DNA of 7,856 nucleotides from Planctomycetaceae bacterium (GTDB taxonomy: Bacteria > Planctomycetota > Planctomycetia > Pirellulales > Thermoguttaceae). Positions 1 to 7,000 of the stretch are shown piece by piece. The number at the start of each line of letters is the position of its first letter. Within the stretch, counting starts at the first letter, position 1. The DNA is taken from assembly GCA_031276415.1 (NCBI GenBank), contig JAISNF010000283.1, forward strand, positions 1 to 7,856, in the 5' to 3' direction. The position numbers and the translations under genes were made by a program. The notes beneath the pieces were generated by a model. The model searched no databases. It had not been told where the DNA came from and saw only the letters and a program-made list of their open reading frames with translations.

Positions 1-95
1 GTCAGGTTAAACGCCGTCAACAGGAAGCCAACGAAAAACGTGAAAAATTACGAGCCTTGCTCATGCAAGCGATTCCTGTTGAAAAAGATTGGTAA
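1..95 (+). CDS. C-terminal end of an unidentified charged protein (partial)
   Basis: The frame whose first full codon is at position 3 stays open from the window edge to a TAA at 93-95. It gives about 30 residues that begin QVKRRQQEANEKREKLRALL and end in VEKDW. The stretch is rich in Lys, Arg, Glu and Gln and looks like an amphipathic or coiled-coil helix, as is common at the end of a soluble protein. The other two forward frames are less convincing: one stops at once, and the other gives a low-complexity peptide running into the AT-rich spacer. Too little is present to name a family. The next gene begins about 170 bp downstream, so co-transcription is not evident. Confidence 0.55.
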   Translation, partial: QVKRRQQEANEKREKLRALLMQAIPVEKDW

Positions 96-110
96 ACGAT
101 TATACTTCAC

Positions 111-136
111 ACCGTTTCAAACCGGTCTTTTGTTTT
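111..136 (+). terminator. possible weak rho-independent terminator of the upstream gene
   Basis: ACCGTT at 111-116 can pair with AACCGGT at 120-126, leaving one bulged C and a three-base loop. The T-rich run CTTTTGTTTT follows at 127-136. It sits 15 bp after the stop of the partial gene, where a terminator would be expected. The stem is short and imperfect, so this is only a suggestion. Confidence 0.3.
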
Positions 137-266
137 ATTGGTTTACGAAAATCAAAAAATTGACAATGTTTGCGGAAAATGTTGACTGTTTCTTGATTAT
201 CAAATGGCTGAAATATTTACAATTTACAATAATTACACAATTTATAATCAGGATTGAGAATAACTT

Positions 267-1892
267 ATGACCGAACTCCACGAAGAATGCGGTGTAGCGG
301 CGATTTATCATTTTCCAGAGGGTGAGTCGTCGCCGCTTTGTCCAGTTCAAGGGCGTGAAGAAGTGTCTTATTTGATGCCGCGAATGTTGTTGGATTTGCA
401 AAATCGCGGTCAACTCGCCGCCGGTTTTACAACATATTCTCCGTTTCGGAAACAATTAATTGACACGCACAAAGAAATTGGTTCTGTATCGGAAGTGTTT
501 CATTCGTCAAAACGCACAATGTTTGTGGATTTGATGAAAGAATACGCCGGACGTGCTGCTATTGGTCATGTTCGTTATGCTACTTGCGGGCGTGATGATC
601 GAAGTTACGCCCAACCTTTTGAACGGCATCATATTAAAAAGCATAAATGGTTTAGTTTTGCCTTCAACGGTCAACTGGCTAATTATAATAATCTTCGCGA
701 AACACTCCTCAATGACGGCAACACTTATCTGGCGCGTGAAACCGACACGGAAGTATTTATGCACTATATTTGTGCTGCTCTTTCGCCGCAAGAAGAACCT
801 AATCTTCTGGATGTTTGCCAATCATTGGCGAATCTTTTTGACGGTTCTTACAGTATGGTGTTTCTGAATGCTCTTGGAGAGATGTTTGTGGCGCGTGATC
901 CGCTTGGAATGAAACCGCTTTGTTATGCGGTGGAAGGATCATTGTTTGCGGCTGCCAGTGAAAGTGTGGCACTTTTCAATCTTGGTTTTGATATTCAAAA
1001 TATTAAAAATGTGGAGCCGGGTCAGGTGATTCTTGTCAACGAAAAAGGAATCCGGTTGGAGCGTTTTGCTGAACGGAAACAGCCGGCTCATTGTTTTTTT
1101 GAATGGATTTATTTTGCCAATGTTGCCAGCACGTTGGATGGCAGAAGTGTTTATTTAGCGAGAAAAAATCTGGGTGCGGAATTAGCGCAACAGGAGCGGA
1201 ACAATCATGATGTTGCGATTGACGGTAACACGATAGTTGTTCCGGTGCCGGACACCAGCAAAGCCGCTGCGGATTCAATGGCATTTGAACTGGGGATTCC
1301 GAGCCGCGAAGGATTGATTCGTAACCGTTACAGCGGACGAACTTTTATTGAAGGCGGCGAACATCGTTGGAAAAAGGCGGAAACAAAATATACTCCATTG
1401 CGGGAGGTGTTGGAGGGAAAAAAGATACTTCTGGTGGAAGATTCAATTGTTCGCAGTACGACGATGCGGGTTTTATTGCAACGGATTCGGGAATTGGGGC
1501 ATGTCAAGGAGATTCATGTTCGTGCGGCGTGTCCGCCGATTATTGGACCGTGTTTTTACGGTGTTGACATGTCCACATACGGCGAGTTGTTTGTTCCGCA
1601 ATACATGGATGGTGCGCCGTTGGAAGAGTGGGAGGTAACGAGTGAAATTGAAAACCGAATGGCTCATGATCTTGGGGCGGACACATTGCGTTATTTACCG
1701 ATTGATTCTGTATCGAGGGCGATTGGATTACCGGAAACAGAACTTTGCCGTGCCTGTATTACTGGAAAATACCCAACACTTTGGGGCAAAAAACTTTCTG
1801 CGGAAGCGTTTGACGAATACCAAAACGATCCCGCAAGACTTGAAGGACAAACCTTTCACGGAAAACGATTATGCCTCATCGGAGGAAGATAA
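267..1892 (+). CDS. purF: amidophosphoribosyltransferase (PurF-type, Fe-S cluster class)
   Basis: The enzyme transfers glutamine-derived ammonia to PRPP to make 5-phosphoribosylamine, the first committed step of purine synthesis, in the cytoplasm. The 541-residue product starts with a class II glutaminase domain. Cys8 in EECGVAAI is the expected N-terminal nucleophile after removal of a seven-residue propeptide (inferred). HVRYAT (101-106), FNGQLAN (133-139) and ETDTE (158-162) are the usual glutaminase motifs. The phosphoribosyltransferase half carries the PRPP loop LLVEDSIVRSTT (388-399). Cys276, Cys429, Cys494 and Cys497 sit in contexts (HCFFEWIYFA, PCFYGVD, CRACITGKYPT) matching the four 4Fe-4S ligands of Bacillus-type PurF. 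The protein is longer than the usual 470-505 residues, with an insert near 17-35 and a C-terminal tail. The PRPP loop has Glu-Asp and Ser where Asp-Asp and Gly are common. The ATG places Cys8 correctly, although the only Shine-Dalgarno-like bases (AGGA, 250-253) are weak and distant. Confidence 0.93.
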   Translation: MTELHEECGVAAIYHFPEGESSPLCPVQGREEVSYLMPRMLLDLQNRGQLAAGFTTYSPFRKQLIDTHKEIGSVSEVFHSSKRTMFVDLMKEYAGRAAIGHVRYATCGRDDRSYAQPFERHHIKKHKWFSFAFNGQLANYNNLRETLLNDGNTYLARETDTEVFMHYICAALSPQEEPNLLDVCQSLANLFDGSYSMVFLNALGEMFVARDPLGMKPLCYAVEGSLFAAASESVALFNLGFDIQNIKNVEPGQVILVNEKGIRLERFAERKQPAHCFFEWIYFANVASTLDGRSVYLARKNLGAELAQQERNNHDVAIDGNTIVVPVPDTSKAAADSMAFELGIPSREGLIRNRYSGRTFIEGGEHRWKKAETKYTPLREVLEGKKILLVEDSIVRSTTMRVLLQRIRELGHVKEIHVRAACPPIIGPCFYGVDMSTYGELFVPQYMDGAPLEEWEVTSEIENRMAHDLGADTLRYLPIDSVSRAIGLPETELCRACITGKYPTLWGKKLSAEAFDEYQNDPARLEGQTFHGKRLCLIGGR

Positions 1893-1928
1893 ATGAAGAA
1901 ATACCTGTTAACACCAAACAGGGGTTAG
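1881..1928 (+). other. Shine-Dalgarno plus 11-codon mini-ORF abutting purF stop
   Basis: GGAGGA at 1881-1886 lies inside the last codons of the amidophosphoribosyltransferase gene and is six bases before an ATG at 1893. That ATG directly follows the TAA (TAAATG). This is the best-spaced ribosome binding site in the window. The frame it serves reads MKKYLLTPNRG and stops at TAG 1926-1928. It may be the stub of a lost, translationally coupled downstream gene, a short peptide, or chance. No similarity is recognisable. Confidence 0.25.
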
Positions 1929-2020
1929 ATTAAAATAGACCTTTTCTCTATCTTAAAAATACGAAACGTACGGAATTTCAACCAAATCGAAACTTTACTA
2001 AATAAATACAAATTTTTATT

Positions 2021-2073
2021 CTCTGTGTTCTCTGTGGTTAATAAAAATAAATTTGTGTTTTTTAAAAGTTCCT
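2021..2073 (+). repeat. interspersed CTCTGTGTTC repeat, copy 1
   Basis: CTCTGTGTTCTCTGTGGTTA at 2021-2040 is followed by an A/T-rich spacer and ends in AAAAGTTCC at 2064-2072. The same core occurs inverted at 2657-2676 with 19 of 20 bases matching, and in part at 2797-2807. It ends about 20 bases before the dtd start, so it forms most of the dtd leader. Sequences of this type (CTCTGTGTTCTCTGTGG) are known as dispersed non-coding repeats in many environmental bacterial genomes. Confidence 0.75.
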
Positions 2074-2094
2074 ACTATTATTTTTTCAGCGAAA

Positions 2095-2547
2095 ATGCGT
2101 GTTTGTATTCAACGTGTCAAACGGGCTTCGGTAACTCTTCCGGCAACCAACAAAATAACCGGCGAAATTGGGATTGGATTGTTGGTGCTTCTCGGAGTCG
2201 GAACGGAAGACAATGAAAAAGAAGCCAAAGAGTTGGCGAAAAAATGTACGGAACTCCGTATTTTTGAAGATGAAACAGGAAAAATGAACCGGTCATTGAT
2301 TGATGTCGGCGGTTCGATGCTGGTTGTAAGTCAATTTACACTTTACGCTGATTGCCGTAAAGGAAGAAGACCAAGTTTTACAGAAGCGGCTCCGCCAGAC
2401 AAAGCAGATCGGCTTTATCAAATTTTCGTTGAAACAATCAGAAGTTTGGGAGTTTCTGTTGCAACCGGCGCATTCCGTAACGAAATGCACGTCGAACTCC
2501 TTAACGACGGTCCCGTAACCATCTGGATTGATACGGCGCAACATTAA
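2095..2547 (+). CDS. dtd: D-aminoacyl-tRNA deacylase
   Basis: DTD hydrolyses D-amino acids, and in known cases mischarged glycine, from tRNA and so protects translation. It acts in the cytoplasm as a homodimer. The 150-residue product matches the usual 145-150 length and is typical throughout. MRVCIQRVKRASV opens the protein and GEIGIGLLVLLGV follows at 23-35. SQFTLYAD at 79-86 holds the conserved Thr82, equivalent to the active-site Thr80 of E. coli DTD. KGRRPSF lies at 89-95. NDGPVTI near the end contains the Gly-Pro pair (139-140) of the chirality-checking Gly-cisPro motif. The frame stays open 14 codons further upstream to an ATG at 2053. That extension is encoded by the repeat and does not resemble the family, so 2095 is the start. 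No Shine-Dalgarno is visible. The gene stands alone between inverted repeat copies. Confidence 0.96.
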   Translation: MRVCIQRVKRASVTLPATNKITGEIGIGLLVLLGVGTEDNEKEAKELAKKCTELRIFEDETGKMNRSLIDVGGSMLVVSQFTLYADCRKGRRPSFTEAAPPDKADRLYQIFVETIRSLGVSVATGAFRNEMHVELLNDGPVTIWIDTAQH

Positions 2548-2627
2548 ATCATCATCCGTTAAATCACGCTTCATCTAACACTTCGTTCAATTCACTTTGC
2601 TCAATTCAAATGAAATAAAATCATGGA

Positions 2628-2676
2628 AGGGAACTTCTAATAACTGTTTTTTTTATTAACCACAAAGAACACAGAG
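2628..2676 (-). repeat. interspersed CTCTGTGTTC repeat, copy 2 (inverted)
   Basis: Read on the minus strand, 2676-2657 gives CTCTGTGTTCTTTGTGGTTA, one mismatch from copy 1 at 2021-2040, and the match continues into ATAAAAA. The far end, GGGAACTTCT at 2629-2638, is the reverse complement of AGAAGTTCCC, which recurs at 2854-2863. Copies 1 and 2 face each other with their AAGTTCC ends towards dtd. Confidence 0.75.
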
Positions 2677-2796
2677 TTCACAGATTGGAATTTTTTAAGA
2701 GACTTTTTTGAATATGTTTTTTACCTAACTTTTAATATCATTTACAAAAAATATCACAATCAATATAGTTGATCAGAATAACTTCCTTCTTTCTGC

Positions 2797-2863
2797 TCTC
2801 TGTGGTTTTAAAAAATAAAGTTGAGTTTTTAGAAGTACCTATTTGTGGTTTTTAGAAGTTCCC
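2797..2863 (+). repeat. interspersed repeat, copy 3, with internal duplication
   Basis: TCTCTGTGGTT at 2797-2807 matches copy 1 (2029-2039) exactly. The end of the element appears twice: TTTTTAGAAGTACCT at 2826-2840 and TTTTTAGAAGTTCCC at 2849-2863, joined by TGTGGTT-like sequence at 2845-2850. The second end matches copy 2 inverted. This looks like two partial, partly deleted repeat copies in tandem. Confidence 0.6.
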
Positions 2864-2923
2864 GTAAGATAAATTCAACGTAACTATTTTAAGACTCATA
2901 TTTTAGTAATTTAGTGATAGAGC

Positions 2924-2929
2924 AAAGGG
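2924..2929 (+). promoter_or_regulatory. ribosome binding site deciding the hydrolase start
   Basis: AAAGGG sits eight bases before the ATG at 2938. The in-frame GTG at 2914 lies upstream of this site and would add eight charged residues (MIEQRAKT) ahead of the hydrophobic signal. The ATG at 2938 is therefore preferred. Confidence 0.5.
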
Positions 2930-2937
2930 CGAAAACA

Positions 2938-3906
2938 ATGAATTTATTATCCTGTTTTTTTCATTGGATATTCCGCTATTCTGTTTTTTTGTTTTTTTTG
3001 TGTTTCGGAATATTTTTTGAAACATGTTTCGGAACAACGGCAATCGTTTTTGCGGAACAAGATGTTTGGATGATTGATACACAATCTGTTTCATGGACAC
3101 ACGCGAGTATCGCTGATTTTGAACGTATCGAATATCGTCGTCTTCAAAATAATCGTTGGGAAAACTCAAATTTTGTCACGTTTTTTGATTCTCAAAATCC
3201 GGTTGTTCCGCTTATTATTTTTGTACCCGGTTACACTTCGACGACTGCGAATACAATTGAAGTTGGTTTAGGAATTATGCGGCTTTTACCTTTGGATAAA
3301 CCTTATCGGATGGTATTTTGGAATTGGCCTTCGCAACGTGTTGTCCATGTACTTCGACCGGATATTCGTGCTAAAATTCCGGTTACTGTTGCCAATGGAC
3401 AATATTTGTCGCGTTTTTTACAATCCTTAAAATCACAAAGTTGTGTTTGTCTTCTTGGTTTTAGTTTTGGGAATCGGATACTTGGTGAAGCCATGATTGA
3501 TTTGGGAAAGAATATTGATTCAGAAAAAAATTCCGATTCGGAAAAGAACTCCCCTGAACAATTACGAATCCGAATGGTTATGGCATCACCGGCAACTGAT
3601 CAACATGATTTTTCAGAAAACGCCAAGTATGCACAAATTCCTGAATTGGTTGAAAAGATACTTATTTTGTACAATCCGATGGATTTCCGTTTGATGTTTT
3701 ATCCTTTTCTTTATGATTCGGAAATTCAAATTAACGCATTGGGGCGTTACGGACCTTCTGCGTCTGTACGGAAAAAATTTCGGGATCGGATTGAAGCGAT
3801 TAATATTGATTCCTATATTGGCATTCGGCACAGAACATTGATTGTTTTGAACACGCCGGCTTTTCGGCAGCGGATTAACACTTATCTTTTTTTCTCGCAA
3901 GATTAG
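2938..3906 (+). CDS. exported alpha/beta hydrolase of unknown substrate (planctomycete type)
   Basis: The 322-residue protein opens with a long Phe/Leu-rich hydrophobic segment (about 5-38) ending IVFAEQ. This fits a signal peptide cut after Ala39, or else a membrane anchor. An alpha/beta hydrolase domain follows. FVPGYTST (95-102) is in the oxyanion-hole position, and VFWNWPSQR (126-134) is a characteristic strand. GFSFG (174-178) is the nucleophile elbow with Ser176. NPMD puts an acid at Asp249, and GIRHR puts the His at 298. Ser-Asp-His therefore form a plausible triad in the right order. The overall pattern (W-x-WPS, GxSFGxRI, N..D, late H) matches uncharacterised planctomycete alpha/beta hydrolases that I recall as widespread there. 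An acidic insert with two DSEKNS units (about 194-205) lies between the nucleophile and acid. Substrate and partners are unknown. The gene stands alone, with 390 bp before it and 162 bp after. Confidence 0.75.
   Translation: MNLLSCFFHWIFRYSVFLFFLCFGIFFETCFGTTAIVFAEQDVWMIDTQSVSWTHASIADFERIEYRRLQNNRWENSNFVTFFDSQNPVVPLIIFVPGYTSTTANTIEVGLGIMRLLPLDKPYRMVFWNWPSQRVVHVLRPDIRAKIPVTVANGQYLSRFLQSLKSQSCVCLLGFSFGNRILGEAMIDLGKNIDSEKNSDSEKNSPEQLRIRMVMASPATDQHDFSENAKYAQIPELVEKILILYNPMDFRLMFYPFLYDSEIQINALGRYGPSASVRKKFRDRIEAINIDSYIGIRHRTLIVLNTPAFRQRINTYLFFSQD
3517..3552 (+). repeat. in-frame 18-bp tandem duplication in the hydrolase gene
   Basis: Two 18-bp units at 3517-3534 and 3535-3552 each encode Asp-Ser-Glu-Lys-Asn-Ser. 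They differ at three bases, all in third codon positions, so the peptide repeat is perfect. It forms a charged surface loop after the GEAMIDLG helix. Confidence 0.85.
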
Positions 3907-3970
3907 TTTGTCAAACCAATCTGTAAAAATGACAACGCAATAACCGCAACAATAACAAGCAAATGTTTTT

Positions 3971-3994
3971 AGGCGAAACGCTGTTTACCTTTTT
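3971..3994 (+). terminator. possible weak terminator after the hydrolase gene
   Basis: AGG (3971-3973) and AAAC (3976-3979) can pair with GTTT (3983-3986) and CCT (3988-3990) around a three-base loop, with a small internal mismatch. TTTT follows at 3991-3994. It lies about 65 bp past the hydrolase stop. The stem is weak. Confidence 0.28.
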
Positions 3995-4068
3995 GAATTA
4001 CTGAATTGCTCCAAATTTCACTGAAATATTACGAATCGTTTTATTGTTTAATGTAATTTTTTGTTACG

Positions 4069-7000
4069 ATGTCTGCTTCGAGTGATTTAACAACTTTTTC
4101 ATCAGATACTACATGGGAACTGCTTGAGCAGTTTATACCTTCGTCGAGATGTATTGTTTTCCGTCTTGATTTGCAGGGGCGGATTATTCAATGCGGCGGA
4201 GCAGGACTTAGCCGGATTAATTTGACGCCGGAAAAGGTTTGCGGCAAAACAATTAACGATTATTTTGAACCTCATTCGAATCTTATCAAATATTTTAAAA
4301 AAACGTTACGGGGAGAGGTTTCCAAACTTACCGGTCATTTTCATTCCCGTTTTTTTAATCTCCGAATGCAACCTGTTATGGAGGGAACGGAAATTATTGG
4401 GGTTGCCGGTTTTGCGGTGGATGAAACGGAAACTGTTATTGCTGATTTTGCAACGATTACGGATAATGATGAACAGACGGAGCGGCTTCTTCTTGTTGTT
4501 CTTGAATTTCTTGACGATGGTATTTTAGTTTGTTACGGAAACAATGGAAAATATCATACTAATTCCCGTTTTCGTGAATTATTTGAAATAACATCTGAAA
4601 GTTTGTTTAGCCAATCGATAGACTTATTTGATAATCAGATTGCCAATCTCACGTCGAATGTGGACGAAATTAGAGAAGCCCGGCGTCAACTTTCCGAAAC
4701 ACAAAAACCGCAGGTAGGAACTTTATCTTTCCATGACGGGCGTATTTATGAATGGGATGCGGTGGCTGTTCAAATCGGCGATCATTCCGGTTACGCTCAA
4801 ATCTGGAAATTTCATGATGTTACGATTACATACTGGGCGGCGAAAAAAGTCAAAGAAAGCGAAGAACAATACCGGCTTCTTTTTGCTTCAATGAGCAATG
4901 GTTTGCTTCTTCTTGATGTGGTTCGTGATGAGAGCAATCAGCCGGTTGATTATATAATTTCCCATGCTAATCCGGCATTTGCCGCCACGCTTCAAACAAC
5001 GCCTGAAAATCTGTACGGAAATTCATTTCTGCAAATTCTTCGCGGCACGCGAATTTTTTCTGTTTCGGTAAACGAAAAATGGTGGTATGGTTTGGATGAG
5101 GCAGCCGATGGAAATTCGGGAACGTATCATATTTATGTTCCGCATTTTTCTGAAACGCCTTATCAAGAAATAGTTGTTTTTCCTTCGAAAGAGGATCAGA
5201 TTGGAATTCTTTTGTATGATGAAACGTTTCGGGTTCGTTCCGAGCAAACGTTACGGACAATGCAGTTGGTGATTGACCACATTTCGGAGCCGGTATTTTG
5301 GTTGAATTTGGACGGAACCATTCAGTACGTTAATATTATTGGAGCAACAACTTTCGGATATCAGTTACCGGAATCACCGGTTGGAGAAAATTTCAAAAAT
5401 TTCGCTCCGTTACTGGACGAAGAAAAATGGGTTGGTTTTCTCCAAAAAGTGGAAGAGGAGAAAACGTTACGTTTTGAAACGGAAATGGAACGTTGTGATC
5501 AAACCCGATTTCCTGTACAACTTACCGCTGATTTATTGGAACGTCAGGACGGCGAAAAACTGATTGCGGTTTGTTTCAATGATTTGACGGAACAAATCCG
5601 GCGAATTGAAGCGGAACAATCTTCAATTGCGAAAACAAAATTTCTGGCAAATATCAGTCATGAAATTCGTACACCGTTGAATGGAGTTATTGGTATTTCC
5701 GATTTGTTGTTACGAACAGAGTTAAACCGGAAACAACGTGAATATGTTGAATTGGCGCGTAGTTCCGGTCGGCATTTACTTTCTATTGTTGACGACATTC
5801 TTGATTTTTCCAAGATTGAAGAGGGCAATATTCAGTTGAATTTTGCGGAATTTGATTTGCCGGAATTGTTGGAATCGGTTTTGGCGGCGTTGGCGGCAAA
5901 GGCGTTGAATTGTAATTTGGAACTCTGTGGAGTTTATTTAACGAATATTCCTAAACGTGTTGTTGGTGATGCTGGTCGTTTGCGTCAGGTTCTTTTCAAA
6001 CTTCTGAATAACGGTATCAAATTTACGGCTCAAGGCGGTGTGAAACTTTCTGCGGCTTTGGATTCTCAGCAGAAAAGAGACGGTATTCCTTATTCTATGA
6101 TTCGTTTTGAGATTATGGATACAGGAATTGGTATTCCGCAGGATAAACTTCACCAATTATTCAATTCCTTTTCGCAACTCGATTCATCTTTCGCACGAAA
6201 ATATGGCGGAACCGGAATGGGCTTGGCTATTTCACAGGAAATGATTCGTCTTATGGGCGGTGAAATTTTTGTTGAAAGTCAGGAAGAGATTGGTTCACGA
6301 TTCCAATTCACAATTCCGTTAGCCTGCGAGAAACCTGTTTTTCAAATGTCCGGCATGTTCAGAAAAGAACGACAGGTATTGGCGAAACAAAAAATACTTG
6401 TCGCCGCTGAAAATAATTTGTTGCAAAATTTTATTGTCGACTTGCTTCAATCTTGGGACATAAATATTCGGGCTTATCGAACCAAAGACGAGGCGTTGTC
6501 GGAATTTCGTTGCGCTGTCCATCACGGACAACCTTATCGGATTGCGATTATTGATAATTCTCTTGCGGATGCGTCGGGAGTGGAACTCATTAAAGAAATC
6601 AAACAAAATTCTGAATTGCAATCGACGGCGATTATTATGTTGACGCCGCTTGCCAAAGATTATTCTGAAACGGATTTATTGTTGGAATCTGTTGATCAGA
6701 TTATTGGCAAACCATTCTTTTGTTCCTCGCTTTTCGACGCTCTTCTTGATATTGTAACACACCGCAATCTTTTTTCGGGCAATATTGAAAAATTACGAAA
6801 ACAATGGAAAACTACGTGGGATGAAGAACATTATCTGAATACAACCATCAATAATTATAATGCAACAAAAACAAATTCAGAAACAAATTCAGAAACAGAT
6901 TCAGAAACAGATTCAGAGGTTGAGGGCAACGTAACACAAACAACACAAACTCCGGCGATAACGCAACCGCAATTAATAACGCAACCAAAATCAGCGGTAC

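Larger units (their letters stand above)
2548..2937. other. intergenic stretch between dtd and the hydrolase, repeat-bearing
   Basis: About 390 AT-rich bases carry no credible gene. Two copies of the CTCTGTG-type repeat lie here, one inverted (2628-2676) and one direct (2797-2863). About 120 bp of featureless AT-rich sequence separates them. I see no clear terminator for dtd and no convincing promoter pair for the hydrolase gene. Confidence 0.6.

Noticed and set aside
160..248. Promoter for purF from TTGACA at 160-165 or TATAAT at 243-248
   Set aside because: Neither box has a partner at acceptable spacing: the expected -10 position after TTGACA reads TGACTG, and no good -35 lies 16-18 bp before TATAAT. 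AT-rich sequence gives such boxes by chance.
2053..2094. Longer N-terminus for the D-aminoacyl-tRNA deacylase starting at 2053
   Set aside because: The added 14 residues come from the interspersed repeat, and the family begins at the MRVCIQRV methionine (2095).
2914..2937. GTG start at 2914 for the hydrolase
   Set aside because: The AAAGGG ribosome site lies between it and the ATG at 2938. The extension would place charged residues before the hydrophobic signal without family support.
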